DNA from: Paralteromonas sediminis
GTDB lineage: Bacteria; Pseudomonadota; Gammaproteobacteria; Enterobacterales; Alteromonadaceae
DNA: 64,000 nucleotides
Direction of reading: 5' to 3'
NCBI RefSeq assembly: GCF_003820355.1
Contig: NZ_RPOK01000003.1
Location: 475,686-539,685 of the forward strand
Part shown: in pieces, positions 36,036-45,514 of the stretch
Numbering within the stretch: position 1 is the stretch's first letter
Layout: every line of letters starts with the position of its first letter
Translations under genes and position numbers: made by a program
Notes under the pieces: generated by a model
Databases searched by the model: none
Told to the model about the DNA's origin: nothing
The model's input: only the letters and a program-made list of their open reading frames with translations

Positions 36036-36365
36036 ATGATTAACACGAATTTCAATGTGAATTCTGCAATAGTGTCTGGCCAGCTCGGCTTACAGCGTGC
36101 GTCCGACGGTATTACGCAAGCTTCACTTTCAATTGCACAACGCACAGCACAAAGCACACTGGAGCAGCAAGGCCCAGGGGCTGTTTTGCAGCAAGCGGCC
36201 ATTAGGGGCCTTGAGAATACATCTAGAATTTTGCCTCAGGCACCCGACAGTCTAACCAGTGACCTTGTTTCTTTGCAGGTCAACAGCATTAATGCGCAAG
36301 CCTCGGCCAAAGTACTTGAGGTGGCAAACAATACTGTTGGCAGAATCATAGACACGCTGGCATAA
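36036..36365 (+). CDS. Small protein with flagellar rod/hook C-terminal-like region
   Basis: A 109-residue soluble protein. The ribosome-binding site AGAGG precedes the ATG. The end, SDLVSLQVNSINAQASAKVLEVANNTVGRIIDTLA, has the heptad pattern of the flagellar basal-body rod/hook C-terminal domain, which forms the inner coiled coil of rod and hook proteins. No rod N-terminal domain is present, and no flagellar genes lie nearby. It precedes the metalloprotease-like gene by 8 bases, so they are one operon. Function unknown; a cell-surface or flagellum-related assembly role is inference. Confidence 0.65.
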   Translation: MINTNFNVNSAIVSGQLGLQRASDGITQASLSIAQRTAQSTLEQQGPGAVLQQAAIRGLENTSRILPQAPDSLTSDLVSLQVNSINAQASAKVLEVANNTVGRIIDTLA

Positions 36366-36373
36366 GTCTAGTT

Positions 36374-37297
36374 ATGAATATTGTCACGCCCATTCCCACC
36401 ACCATGGCCTTTCCGTCTGCCAACCTCAGCACGGAATCTGCCAGGCGTGATAATTTGCTTAGAGAAACGATTCCCCAAACTGGGAACAGCGAAAAAGGTG
36501 AGCCCGAGAAAGGCTTAGGCTCCGAAAGTGATCGTGCACGTCTTGCCACAGGACAGTTCAGCAACCCGCTAGTATATGAACGTCCTTCTATTCAATCGTC
36601 ATTGGGTAATCAGAGTGCTAGCAATGCGGAGCAAAACAAAGACAACGGTAGCGATGAAAGTGCAGGCCGCGAGGAGGCTGAACAACGTCAGCAAGACCAA
36701 GCAGAGCAGCGAGAAGTACGCGACCTAAAAGCTAGAGACCGCGAAGTACGTGCCCATGAACAAGCGCACGCTGCGGTAGGCGGCCAGTATGCAGGTTCGC
36801 CACAATATGAGTTTGAAACCGGGCCTGACGGCCAACGTTACGCCGTAGGCGGGCGCGTATCTATCGATATTTCAGAAGCGCAAACGCCTGAAGCTACGCT
36901 ACAAAAAATGCAGCAAGTGAGGGCAGCAGCTTTAGCGCCTGCCAACCCCTCGCCTCAGGATCTTCGTGTTGCCTCCGAAGCCAATCAGCGTGCATTTGAA
37001 GCCCGAAGCGAAATACTGCAAAACGCCAGCGAAGACGTGGCAGACAACGCTGCACAAAGCGCCGAGATAACGCCACCGTCACTCGACGACATTGTTGATG
37101 GAAATCGCATTTCAACGCCTACAAGAACACTTGACCGTGCCTCATTAAGCGAACAGCAGGATCAAGCGGCATCGTCAGGCACTACCCGTACATTGTCATT
37201 TGACGAAGGCCTTATTCAGCAACGCAGTGCCGTTATCGCCCAATTCTATGCCAACGCCGTTGCCCCTGAAGGGCAAGGGTTTAGCGCGAACGCTTAA
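36374..37297 (+). CDS. Putative metalloprotease, CJM1_0395/SprA-related family
   Basis: A 307-residue protein. The N-terminal third is low complexity and highly charged (repeated Glu, Gln, Arg around residues 75-125). The conserved centre has AHEQAHAAVGGQYAGSP, an HExxH-type zinc motif (HEQAH near residue 132), and YEFETGPDGQRYAVGGRVSIDIS. Family members are called putative metalloproteases by motif only. There is no signal peptide. It follows the small flagellar-like gene, and both lie downstream of a Fur box. Confidence 0.8.
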   Translation: MNIVTPIPTTMAFPSANLSTESARRDNLLRETIPQTGNSEKGEPEKGLGSESDRARLATGQFSNPLVYERPSIQSSLGNQSASNAEQNKDNGSDESAGREEAEQRQQDQAEQREVRDLKARDREVRAHEQAHAAVGGQYAGSPQYEFETGPDGQRYAVGGRVSIDISEAQTPEATLQKMQQVRAAALAPANPSPQDLRVASEANQRAFEARSEILQNASEDVADNAAQSAEITPPSLDDIVDGNRISTPTRTLDRASLSEQQDQAASSGTTRTLSFDEGLIQQRSAVIAQFYANAVAPEGQGFSANA

Positions 37298-37309
37298 TAT
37301 TACCTGCCC

Positions 37310-39619
37310 CTATTTTTTGGCCTTAGCAAAAGCATCTGCAAAGGCATTCCCCATCGCATTGTTTTGTGGTTTGGCCTGAGGCCTTTCGCGACGGGGGGCT
37401 GACGCTTTTTTCCCTGACGAAGCTCGTTTATTGTCATGAGGTTGTGCAGGTGCAGGCGTGTCATCTAAGCGCATTGTGAAAGAAATACGTTTGCGTTCAA
37501 CATCGACTTCAATCACCTTCACTTTGACAATATCCCCCGTTTTCACCACATCACGAGGGTCTTTAATAAACTTATTGGTTAACGCCGAAATGTGCACAAG
37601 GCCATCCTGATGTACACCAACGTCAACAAATGCGCCAAAATTTGCCACATTGCTTACCACACCCTCTAAAATCATACCGACTTTGAGGTCTGATAGTGTG
37701 TTTACGCCATCTTTAAATGCAGCTGTTTTAAACTCAGGACGCGGATCTCTGCCAGGTTTATCAAGCTCACTTAAAATGTCTTTTACTGTAGGCAACCCGA
37801 AGTCATCATTAATAAAACGCTCCGGCGACAACGCTTTTAAGACTTCTGTGTTTCCAATTAGGTCGTTTACCGCTACCTGGGTGTCGTTCACGATGGCATC
37901 GACTACCGGGTAGGCTTCTGGGTGAACAGCTGATGAATCCAAAGGATTATCACCTTCCACTATGCGCAAAAATCCGGCCGCTTGTTCAAAGGCTTTAGGG
38001 CCAAGTCGCTCAACATTGAGTAACGCTTTGCGGTTTGCAAACGCCCCATTTTGATTACGATAGTGCACAATATTCTGAGCCAACGTTTTGTTCAGTCCAG
38101 AGACATAACTCAACAACGCTGGTGATGCCATATTAAGGTCAACGCCGACGGCGTTCACACAATCTTCGATCACTTTATCAAGGCTTCGACCAAGTAAACT
38201 CTGACTAACATCGTGCTGGTACTGGCCAACACCTATAGCTTTAGGTTCAATTTTCACTAGCTCCGCCAGTGGGTCCTGCAACCTGCGGGCAATCGACACA
38301 GCGCCCCGCAAAGACACATCAAGATCGGGCAGTTCTTTTGACGCAAGTTCTGAAGCGGAATAAACAGATGCACCGGCTTCGCTGATCATGATTTTTTGCG
38401 CCTTTATATCGTCATTATTGCTCAGCATTTCGGCAACCAACTTGTCTGTCTCTCTGGAGCCCGTGCCGTTTCCAATACTGATTAGAGATACTTTATGCTG
38501 CTTACACAATGTCGCCAGCGTTCTGGCTGCCTTGTCCCATTGATTTTGAGGAGCATGAGGGAAAATGGTGTTGGTAGCGATAACTTTACCGGTTGTATCC
38601 ACTATGGCCACTTTTACACCGGTTCTCAGACCGGGATCCAACCCCATGGTCACCTTCGCACCTGCCGGAGCAGCCATAAGCAAGTCATTGAGATTTTTGG
38701 CAAACACGTTAATGGCTTCTTCTTCCGCTTTTTCGCGCAACGCACCAAACAGCTCAGTTTCCATATGTAATGACAACTTAACTTTCCACGTCCACTGCAC
38801 CACTTGAGCTAACCATTTGTCTGCTGCACGCCCTTGCTGACGAATAGAAAAATGCTCGGCGATAATTTCCTCGCAAGGCGAAACTCCACTATCTTGTCCT
38901 GGCGCAGCATCTAATTGAATAAACAACATGCCTTCATTGCGCCCTCTGAACATGGCCAACGCACGATGAGAGGGCACTGCGCTGTATTTTTCACTGTGCT
39001 CAAAATAGTCTTTGTATTTCGACGCGTCTTTTTCTTTGCCGGGCGCTACCGAACTTACCACATAGGCGTGTTTATTCAGATAATCCCTGATTTTTCCAAG
39101 CAAAGCGGCATCTTCGGCAAAGCGCTCCATGAGAATATGTCTTGCTCCTTCCAAGGCAGTTTTAGTATCTGCAACACCATTTTCCGCATTAATAAACGCA
39201 CTGGCTTCTTTTTCAGGATCTAGCTCAGAATTGGCAAACAAGTGGTCGGCCAAAGGTTCCAAGCCAGCCTCTATAGCAATTTGCCCTTTGGTGCGACGTC
39301 TGGGTTTGTACGGAAGATACAAATCTTCAAGCGCTGTTTTGTTGTCTGCTTTTACAATTTTGCCTTTTAGTGCATCGTCTAACTTGCCCTGCTCATCGAT
39401 ACTTCTCAGGATAACCTGACGTCTGTCTTCGAGTTCCCTTAAATACCCAAGCCGCTGTTCCAGCGTCCTAAGCTGGGTATCATCTAACCCTTGGGTAGCC
39501 TCTTTTCTGTATCGCGCGATGAAAGGTACAGTCGCGCCTCCATCTAGCAGCTCTACAGCGGCGTTAATTTGTTCAGGTTTTACATTGAGTTCTTGCGCTA
39601 TTTGGGAATTAATCATCAT
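37310..39619 (-). CDS. tex: Transcription accessory protein Tex
   Basis: A 769-residue RNA-binding protein. The order is typical: N-terminal helical Tex domain, a YqgF-like RNase H fold ([19 protein letters not shown]), a helix-hairpin-helix pair ([19 protein letters not shown]) and a C-terminal S1 domain ([34 protein letters not shown]). A basic, low-complexity tail follows (about 730-769). Tex helps transcription and RNA handling, and in some species toxin expression. Two adjacent ATG codons (39619, 39616) are both usable. A hairpin after greB precedes it by 20 bases. Confidence 0.97.
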   Translation of the reverse strand: MMINSQIAQELNVKPEQINAAVELLDGGATVPFIARYRKEATQGLDDTQLRTLEQRLGYLRELEDRRQVILRSIDEQGKLDDALKGKIVKADNKTALEDLYLPYKPRRRTKGQIAIEAGLEPLADHLFANSELDPEKEASAFINAENGVADTKTALEGARHILMERFAEDAALLGKIRDYLNKHAYVVSSVAPGKEKDASKYKDYFEHSEKYSAVPSHRALAMFRGRNEGMLFIQLDAAPGQDSGVSPCEEIIAEHFSIRQQGRAADKWLAQVVQWTWKVKLSLHMETELFGALREKAEEEAINVFAKNLNDLLMAAPAGAKVTMGLDPGLRTGVKVAIVDTTGKVIATNTIFPHAPQNQWDKAARTLATLCKQHKVSLISIGNGTGSRETDKLVAEMLSNNDDIKAQKIMISEAGASVYSASELASKELPDLDVSLRGAVSIARRLQDPLAELVKIEPKAIGVGQYQHDVSQSLLGRSLDKVIEDCVNAVGVDLNMASPALLSYVSGLNKTLAQNIVHYRNQNGAFANRKALLNVERLGPKAFEQAAGFLRIVEGDNPLDSSAVHPEAYPVVDAIVNDTQVAVNDLIGNTEVLKALSPERFINDDFGLPTVKDILSELDKPGRDPRPEFKTAAFKDGVNTLSDLKVGMILEGVVSNVANFGAFVDVGVHQDGLVHISALTNKFIKDPRDVVKTGDIVKVKVIEVDVERKRISFTMRLDDTPAPAQPHDNKRASSGKKASAPRRERPQAKPQNNAMGNAFADAFAKAKK

Positions 39620-39637
39620 TTTTTATCGGAAGAATAA

Positions 39638-39661
39638 AACAAGCGTTGGCTGACGCTCGTT
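39638..39661 (-). terminator. Intrinsic terminator or attenuator between greB and tex
   Basis: On the minus strand AACGAGCGT, loop CAGCCA, ACGCTTGTT form a 9-pair stem with one mismatch, followed by TTATTC. It lies 12 bases after the greB stop and 19 before the tex start. The T-run is imperfect, so partial read-through is likely. Confidence 0.6.
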
Positions 39662-39673
39662 GAGTTGAAAACA

Positions 39674-40162
39674 TCATAATTTATCGTCGGTATCATAGCG
39701 TATTTCTTCAATCAGCCATACCGATTTTCGCCCCTCAATCATCACTGTTACTTCGTCATCAACTTGTTTACCCAGTAGGGCTCTCGCCATCGGAGAATCA
39801 ATAGAGATATAGTCCTTGCGACCAAAAATCTCATCGTAGCCGACCACCCTCAATGACAGTGATTGATCGTCAGACTCTCTGTATAGATCAACCCAGGCAC
39901 CAAAGAACACTTTTCCTTCCTGCTGTGGGTGATAATCTACAACTTTAAGATTAGACAAGCACTTGCGCAAATACCTTACCCGCCGGTCAATCTCCCTCAG
40001 TTTCTTTTTATTGTACTGATAGTCTGCATTTTCACTTCGATCGCCCAAACTGGCGGCCCACGCAACCTTTTTGGTTACCTCCGGGCGCTCTATTCGCCAT
40101 AGGTGATCGTGCTCCTTTTGCAGTCGCAAGTATCCGCTTCGGGTAATTATTGGCGTTGGCAT
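39674..40162 (-). CDS. greB: Transcription elongation factor GreB
   Basis: A 162-residue protein that enters the RNA polymerase secondary channel and triggers cleavage of backtracked RNA. The N-terminal coiled coil carries GDRSENADYQYNKKKLREIDRR, with the acidic tip (Asp and Glu in DRSENAD) that binds the catalytic Mg. The C-terminal FKBP-like domain has VDLY and SIDSPMARALLGKQVDDEV. GreB rather than GreA is supported by the YQYNKKKLREIDRRVRYL pattern and length (E. coli 158). It precedes tex, as in many relatives. Confidence 0.96.
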   Translation of the reverse strand: MPTPIITRSGYLRLQKEHDHLWRIERPEVTKKVAWAASLGDRSENADYQYNKKKLREIDRRVRYLRKCLSNLKVVDYHPQQEGKVFFGAWVDLYRESDDQSLSLRVVGYDEIFGRKDYISIDSPMARALLGKQVDDEVTVMIEGRKSVWLIEEIRYDTDDKL

Positions 40163-40357
40163 TTGATTTTTCTGACCTTTTTCCTATTAGAGACTTTAAA
40201 AAGATGTTAACGTGCCGATAACAAGTCGAGTCTTTGAATGTGCCGACTTGTAATAACAAGCACTGTCTGCACGTTTTATTTGGCATAACTGCCAGTTAAA
40301 AAAAAGACAGCGACATAATAATAAGAATGAGTTTAACCCGAACCATGGTGTGAAACG

Positions 40358-40588
40358 ATGAAAACAAGCCTGACATTAATGGGCTTTATTTTGCTTTTTA
40401 CAGGTGCCATGTTATTTATTGCTGGGATAGTAACTGTTTTTCTGGAACCCGAGCAGTTTGCAATATTAATAATCATGTGTGCAGGGGTGATTGCGTTAAA
40501 ATTTGGTGAGTTCATTTTAAACAAATGTGCCACTTACCGTTGGCGTGGACAACGTCGACCACATATCACACATCGACTGGCAAGATAA
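40358..40588 (+). CDS. Small two-helix membrane protein, function unknown
   Basis: A 76-residue protein with hydrophobic segments at about residues 6-30 and 36-53 and a basic C-terminal tail (RWRGQRRPHITHRLAR). The ATG lies at the start of a well-formed hydrophobic pattern. The upstream region has no clear Shine-Dalgarno, so the start is moderately sure. A small-RNA-like stretch follows it. The family is not recognised. Confidence 0.55.
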   Translation: MKTSLTLMGFILLFTGAMLFIAGIVTVFLEPEQFAILIIMCAGVIALKFGEFILNKCATYRWRGQRRPHITHRLAR

Positions 40589-40611
40589 GGCATATCGGCT
40601 ATACTTTATGT

Positions 40612-40747
40612 AAGTCGAAGCTCGGGTGAGTACCTGAGCCAGCTCTAGAGAGTCTCTGCACTTTCAAAAGGGCGAGTTGTATCTGGAAAATATGCTTGCA
40701 AGGACTATGCTTTACAAAAAAAGCCGGTGTTAATCACCGGCTTTTTT
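40612..40747 (+). ncRNA. Possible small RNA or long 3'UTR
   Basis: CTGGCA, 17 bases, TATACT (40600-40605) is a plausible promoter directly after the small membrane protein gene. The stretch then holds a stem-loop GCTCGGGT/ACCTGAGC (40620-40639), no open reading frame, and the bidirectional terminator at 40718-40747. It could equally be the 3'UTR of the gene upstream. Confidence 0.3.
40716..40747. terminator. Bidirectional intrinsic terminator
   Basis: Stem AGCCGGTG/CACCGGCT with loop TTAAT, flanked by seven A on the left and six T on the right. It ends fkpA on the minus strand (6 bases after its stop) and the transcript from the plus strand. Confidence 0.92.
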
Positions 40748-40752
40748 GTGTC

Positions 40753-41529
40753 TTACTCTGATGGCGCATCGGAGGCTGGTTTAACAACTTCCAATAATTC
40801 CACGTCGAATATTAACGTTGAGTTGGGTGTGATAGCACCAGTAGCGCGCTGACCATAAGCTAAATTAGCGGGGATGTAGAAACGGTACTTTGCACCTTCC
40901 TGCATAAGCTGAACACCTTCGGTCCAACCAGAAATAACGCGATTAAGTGGAAATTCTGCCGGTTCACCACGATCAACAGATGAATCAAAAACAGTGCCAT
41001 CAATTAAGGTGCCATGATAGTGCACTTTTACCGTGTCCGTCGCTTCTGGAGAAACCCCTTCACCCGCTTGCAACACTTCGTACTGCAAACCAGATTCTGT
41101 GGTAACAACGCCCTCTTTATTCGCATTTTCTGCTAAGAACGCTTCACCCGCTTTGATGTTTGCCTCTGCCGCTTTGGCCGCAGCAGCTTGTTGCAAGGTA
41201 GCGAACTGCTGTTGCGCAGCTTGTGTAAGCTGTTGAACTTCTACATCACTCAACACTGCGTTGTTCGCCAGACTATCGGTGAAGCCTTGAAGCACTAGTT
41301 CCTTGTCTAATGCACCACCAAGTTCCGCAACTTGTTGACTGCGCTGATTAAAAAACACGCCCATACTCGCCCCCATGGCATAAGCTTGCTTTTGCTCTTC
41401 TGTCATTGTCTGAACATCTAATGCGGCAGACGTTGCCTCTTCCACAGATTCAGTATTAGCAGACTCTTGCTGGCAGCCCATAAGACCAAGCGCGACCACA
41501 GTAGAAGCGGCAATTAGCGATTTACGCAT
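40753..41529 (-). CDS. fkpA: FKBP-type peptidyl-prolyl isomerase, FkpA-like lipoprotein
   Basis: A 258-residue enzyme for proline isomerisation and chaperoning in the periplasm. The N-terminus is a lipoprotein-like signal (lipobox LMGC near residue 19). A helical dimerisation part (about 40-140) is followed by the FKBP domain (VKVHYHGTLIDGTVFDSSVDRGEPAEFPLN ... ANLAYGQRATGAITPNSTLIFDVELLEV). Length fits FkpA (E. coli 270). The lipid anchor is a difference from E. coli FkpA. Near slyX, as in E. coli, though a WD40 gene lies between them. A strong terminator follows. Confidence 0.95.
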   Translation of the reverse strand: MRKSLIAASTVVALGLMGCQQESANTESVEEATSAALDVQTMTEEQKQAYAMGASMGVFFNQRSQQVAELGGALDKELVLQGFTDSLANNAVLSDVEVQQLTQAAQQQFATLQQAAAAKAAEANIKAGEAFLAENANKEGVVTTESGLQYEVLQAGEGVSPEATDTVKVHYHGTLIDGTVFDSSVDRGEPAEFPLNRVISGWTEGVQLMQEGAKYRFYIPANLAYGQRATGAITPNSTLIFDVELLEVVKPASDAPSE

Positions 41530-41606
41530 TCAATATTCCTCGTATTAACAAAAATAAGTTCCGTGGTATGGTAAACATACTTGTGCCAATGCGAAACCCC
41601 ATATTC

Positions 41607-42611
41607 ATGATTAACCGCGGAATTGTTAAAAAGTTTTTACACACGTTCCTGCTCATGACAATACTGAGCCAGCTCTCTGCTTGCTCTGTCCCAGAAACCA
41701 CCCCTGTTGAACGATGGAGACACGCTGCTGACGGTGCGTTTGCCGCTGACATAAGCCCAAATGGTGAGTTAGTTGTTATGAGTGGCGTTAACAACGGCAT
41801 CAACGTTTGGCGAGTGGGGCAAGATGAGCCTCTTTACAACTGGCAGCACCAGGGTGAAGGCAATAATTTAGTAACAACCGTACATATCTCGGCAGATGCC
41901 CAATATGTGGTGACATCAGACCGAGAGGCCTTTGCGCTTTGGAGTGTATCAACCGGAGATCCCGTAGGGTTTTGGCGTATTGATGAGTCGTCGATTAGGG
42001 ATATTGCGGTTGCAAACGGCGGCAGAGGTATTCTGGTTGGTCGAAGCAACGGCAAAATCATGTATTTTGAGCCTGACACTAGCAGGCGCATAGAATTTCT
42101 CGGTCATCAAGAAAAAATCAATAGCATCGATATCTCTCCCAATGGCAAATTCGCCCTCTCCGGCGGCAATGACTACCTAGCCTATTTATGGAGCACAGAC
42201 ACTGGACAGGTGATCCACACCTTTAATCACAGTAGCAGAGTAACCAAGGTAGCAATCGACGATGAAGGCCGCTACCTTTTTACCGCAGACAGTAAAAGAG
42301 AATCGAAAATTTGGAATGCCCAAACCGGTGAGCCCGTCAGTACACTATCTTACATAGCCAGACAGAAGATTTTTACTGATGCTCAATTCTCAAGTGATGG
42401 CAAGTACTTACTAACAGGGTCGCCATCAAGAAGAATGCATTTATGGTCTGTGGCTACCGGCGAGCAACTCGCAGAGTGGAAGGTGGCGCCCAGAGAAACC
42501 AGTGTACCAAAAACTTCGGTGGTCTATGCGGTTGGCTTCTTGAGTAATGGCACCATATTATCGGCCAGTAGCGCAGGGCTAACATCAACTTGGGAACCGT
42601 ATTTGCCATGA
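41607..42611 (+). CDS. WD40-repeat lipoprotein
   Basis: I chose the ATG at 41607 (334 residues), which starts a compact lipoprotein signal ending in the lipobox LSAC; ATGs at 41568 and 41589 are upstream options. The rest is a beta-propeller of about seven WD40-like blades, e.g. GHQEKINSIDISPNGKFALSGGNDYLAYLWSTDTG, where blades end in LWS or IWN. It is divergent from fkpA and overlaps slyX by 4 bases (ATGA). A surface or periplasmic scaffold role is inferred. Propeller lipoproteins such as BamB help outer-membrane assembly, but this is another subgroup. Confidence 0.85.
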   Translation: MINRGIVKKFLHTFLLMTILSQLSACSVPETTPVERWRHAADGAFAADISPNGELVVMSGVNNGINVWRVGQDEPLYNWQHQGEGNNLVTTVHISADAQYVVTSDREAFALWSVSTGDPVGFWRIDESSIRDIAVANGGRGILVGRSNGKIMYFEPDTSRRIEFLGHQEKINSIDISPNGKFALSGGNDYLAYLWSTDTGQVIHTFNHSSRVTKVAIDDEGRYLFTADSKRESKIWNAQTGEPVSTLSYIARQKIFTDAQFSSDGKYLLTGSPSRRMHLWSVATGEQLAEWKVAPRETSVPKTSVVYAVGFLSNGTILSASSAGLTSTWEPYLP

Positions 42612-42838
42612 CAAACCAAATGACACACGCAGACATGCAGCGTGCTATTGAAGAGCTCGAAGTAAAAGTGGCTTATCAGGAGCACACCATTGACTCATTG
42701 AATGATGAAGTAACTCGTCAGAATAAACACATTGAGCAGTTGAGTTTTCAGCTTAGGCAGGTAGTGGAAAAGCTCAAAGGCATGGAACCATCGCATATTG
42801 CAAAACAATCAGAAGAAGCGCCTCCACCGCACTATTAA
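42608..42838 (+). CDS. slyX: SlyX family protein
   Basis: A 76-residue coiled-coil protein. I chose the ATG at 42608, which overlaps the stop of the WD40 gene (ATGA). The sequence ELEVKVAYQEHTIDSLNDEVTRQNKHIEQLSFQLRQVVEKLKGM is the SlyX pattern, and the end (APPPHY) matches the family tail PPPHY. Length matches E. coli SlyX (72). Function is not established. In E. coli it lies next to fkpA, which is two genes away here. Confidence 0.93.
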   Translation: MTNQMTHADMQRAIEELEVKVAYQEHTIDSLNDEVTRQNKHIEQLSFQLRQVVEKLKGMEPSHIAKQSEEAPPPHY

Positions 42839-42845
42839 CAAACGT

Positions 42846-43052
42846 TTAGTGTGGCTTAAATACACCAATCACATTTTCGCCGTTTCGGGATACATTTTCC
42901 ACGCCGTTAGGGGCTTGCGACTCAGCATAGTCGCACTTAATACACTTTAGTTTTTCTATATTGTTTTCAAAATACAACATAATGCTGTCCAGTGACTTAC
43001 ACTTCGGACAGGTAGCACCTGCTATAAAACGTTTGCGTTGTCTGTTAGTCAT
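42846..43052 (-). CDS. yheV: YheV-family putative zinc-ribbon protein
   Basis: A 68-residue protein with RFIAGATCPKCKSLDSIMLY and KLKCIKCDYAES, two CxxC pairs that should bind one zinc. Length and pattern match E. coli YheV (66). It lies 110 bases from the divergent yheS gene. In E. coli yheV also lies near yheS, with kefB between them; kefB is absent here. Function unknown. Confidence 0.92.
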   Translation of the reverse strand: MTNRQRKRFIAGATCPKCKSLDSIMLYFENNIEKLKCIKCDYAESQAPNGVENVSRNGENVIGVFKPH

Positions 43053-43162
43053 TACATCATTCCTTAGCGAAATTGTTAGTATTATACCGACTAAATCTTT
43101 TGGGTGATCATTCCTTTTTGCTACACTTGGCGGCGTTTTTGTAAAGCCGCAGTATTGTTACC

Positions 43163-45082
43163 ATGATTCAGATTCAGGCCATCTCCTTTCGGCGTGGCAC
43201 CAAACACCTATTGCAAGACGCGAGTGCAACCTTATTTGCTGGCCATCGGGCGGCCCTGATTGGCCGAAATGGCTGTGGTAAATCCAGTCTATTTGCGCTT
43301 ATCCGCGGTGAACTCGAAGTAGATGAAGGTGAAGTGTTGGTGCCCTCACAATGGCGGATTGTGAGTGTTGCACAAGAAACGCCGGCAACGTCTCGCTCTG
43401 CCATCGACTATGTTATTGATGGTGACCGTCACTTACGACAGCTTCAAACTGAGCTGGCTGTTGCAGAAAAAGCAGAGCAGGGTGATGAGATTGCCCACTT
43501 GCATGCCGAATTGGCGCAGGCTGGCGCTTATGATGTAGAGGCTCGAGCTGCCACTATTCTCGATGGGTTAGGCTTTTCACAACAGCAGTTAACGCATCCA
43601 GTAAGTGACTTTTCTGGTGGTTGGCGCATGCGACTCAACCTTGCTCAGGCGCTGTTGTGCCCTTCGGATTTGTTATTGTTAGACGAGCCGACTAACCACT
43701 TGGATCTAGACGCCGTTATTTGGCTGGAGAAGTGGTTACAGCGATACGAAGGCACCTTGTTGCTCATTTCTCATGACAAGGCGTTTATCGATCAGACAGC
43801 GAATCACATTATTAGCGTTGAGCAGCAAAGCTTAGTGACCTACACGGGCAACTACTCCAGCTACGAAAAACAGCGGGCTGAGAGGCTTCGCCTGCAAGAT
43901 ATCGAATATCAAAAACAACAACAAAAAATCGATCACCTCAATTCGTTTATCACCCGATTCAAAGCCAAAGCCAGTAAGGCTAAACAAGCACAAAGCCGCA
44001 TTAAGCAACTTGAAAAGATGGAAGCGTTAATGCCTGCTCATCAGGACAGCAGTTTTCGCTTTGGCTTTTCAGCACCAGCTTCTTTGCCCAGCCCACTTGT
44101 GGGCCTAGAAGATATTGCACTGGGTTATGGTGAGCATAGAGTTTTAGAAGAAGTGAAGCTCAATTTGGTACCTGGTTCAAGAATAGGTTTGCTCGGGAGG
44201 AACGGGCAAGGAAAATCAACGCTAATCAAACTTCTTGCGGGTGAACTGGCGCCTCAACTGGGCTCTTTTACACTCTCACAAGGGTGCACCTTGGGCTACT
44301 TTGCACAGCATCAGCTTGAAACCCTTGATCCTGAAGCCAGCCCGTTATTGCACTTGCAGCGCTTAGACAAAAAAGCGACTGAACAAGATCTTAGGAATTA
44401 TCTGGGTGGCTTTGATTTTCATGGAGACGCCGCGCTAGCACCCGTTGCACCCATGTCTGGCGGTGAAAAGGCGCGCTTGGTACTAGCAATACTGGTATAT
44501 CAGAAACCCAACTTATTGCTACTGGACGAACCAACCAACCATCTTGATTTGGAAATGCGTCATGCGTTAACACTGGCCCTGCAAACGTTTGAAGGCGCCA
44601 TGGTGTTGGTGTCGCATGACAGGTTTTTGCTCGGTGCAGTATGTGAAGAGTTCTATTTGGTAGACCAGCAAAAAGTGGCGCCATTTAAGGGCGACTTGGA
44701 CGACTATAAAAGTTGGATCCTAAGCAAACAGACACCGTCAACCGTCACTCATGACTCACTTTCATCAACAGACACCGGCCCCAAGGAAAATCGAAAAGAA
44801 CAAAAACGGCTTGAGGCAGAAAAGCGTAAACTCTTACATCCTTTCAAACAGTTACTGAGCCAAGCCGAATCACAAATGGATAAGCTCAACCTTGCACTTG
44901 CAGATATCGAGAACCGGTTAGCAGACAACAGCCTGTATCTAGATGAAAATAAAACCGAGCTGACAGGCATTATTGCTAAACGTGCCGAGCTATCGCAATC
45001 GCTGGAAGAAGTAGAAATGGCATGGATGGAGGCACAGGAAGCACTGGACAACGCAGAGGCAGATTTTGACGCTACGAGCTGA
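43163..45082 (+). CDS. yheS: ABC-F family ATPase YheS
   Basis: A 639-residue soluble protein with two ABC domains and no membrane segment. Walker A motifs are GRNGCGKSS (about residue 35) and GRNGQGKST (about 345). Signature motifs are DFSGGWRMRLNLAQAL and MSGGEKARLVLA; both Walker B regions read LLLLDEPTNHLDL. An ABC-F linker of charged helices lies between the domains, and a C-terminal coiled coil (about 530-636) follows. ABC-F proteins act on the ribosome. yheS, the TIGR02444 gene, yheT and yheU overlap or nearly so. Confidence 0.97.
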   Translation: MIQIQAISFRRGTKHLLQDASATLFAGHRAALIGRNGCGKSSLFALIRGELEVDEGEVLVPSQWRIVSVAQETPATSRSAIDYVIDGDRHLRQLQTELAVAEKAEQGDEIAHLHAELAQAGAYDVEARAATILDGLGFSQQQLTHPVSDFSGGWRMRLNLAQALLCPSDLLLLDEPTNHLDLDAVIWLEKWLQRYEGTLLLISHDKAFIDQTANHIISVEQQSLVTYTGNYSSYEKQRAERLRLQDIEYQKQQQKIDHLNSFITRFKAKASKAKQAQSRIKQLEKMEALMPAHQDSSFRFGFSAPASLPSPLVGLEDIALGYGEHRVLEEVKLNLVPGSRIGLLGRNGQGKSTLIKLLAGELAPQLGSFTLSQGCTLGYFAQHQLETLDPEASPLLHLQRLDKKATEQDLRNYLGGFDFHGDAALAPVAPMSGGEKARLVLAILVYQKPNLLLLDEPTNHLDLEMRHALTLALQTFEGAMVLVSHDRFLLGAVCEEFYLVDQQKVAPFKGDLDDYKSWILSKQTPSTVTHDSLSSTDTGPKENRKEQKRLEAEKRKLLHPFKQLLSQAESQMDKLNLALADIENRLADNSLYLDENKTELTGIIAKRAELSQSLEEVEMAWMEAQEALDNAEADFDATS

Positions 45083-45509
45083 CGATTTTTGGCAGTTCAG
45101 TTGCCAGCATTACATGAAAGAAGGCGTCGCCAAGTCTTGCCTTACTCTTCAGGATAATTTCGGTTGCAACGTCAATCTGCTACTCCTTTGCGTATTTCTA
45201 GAACAAGCCAACAAAGGCTTATCGATAGAGCAGTGCGCTTACCTTCACCGGGCTATAGAACATGATGACAACACATTAAAAGCGCATAGGGAAATACGAA
45301 AAGCCGCTAAGCATGGAAACCAAAGCAACTACAACTCCCTTAAACAGCAGGAATTGGCGTTAGAAAGAGCACAGCAGGAGAACTTGATCGCTGCCTTTAA
45401 CGGCATGCCCAAGGCACAAAAAAGTTATGACCCTATTGATACTTTCTTGGCATACTATGACTTAGATGAAAACAGCAAAAACACGCTAGTTTTGCCAGTG
45501 AAGGCCTGA
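45066..45509 (+). CDS. TIGR02444 family protein
   Basis: A 147-residue soluble helical protein. DDFWQFSCQHYMKEGVAKSCLTLQDNFGCNVNLLLLCVFLEQ is the signature of TIGR02444, an uncharacterised gammaproteobacterial family that sits next to yheS. Its start overlaps the yheS stop by 17 bases. The role is unknown. Gene order and overlap suggest a link to the ABC-F protein or to yheT. Confidence 0.88.
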   Translation: MTLRADDFWQFSCQHYMKEGVAKSCLTLQDNFGCNVNLLLLCVFLEQANKGLSIEQCAYLHRAIEHDDNTLKAHREIRKAAKHGNQSNYNSLKQQELALERAQQENLIAAFNGMPKAQKSYDPIDTFLAYYDLDENSKNTLVLPVKA

Positions 45510-45514
45510 CGTTC

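Noticed and set aside
38495-39419. Several plus-strand frames of 80-102 codons
   Set aside because: All lie antisense within tex, a full-length conserved gene.
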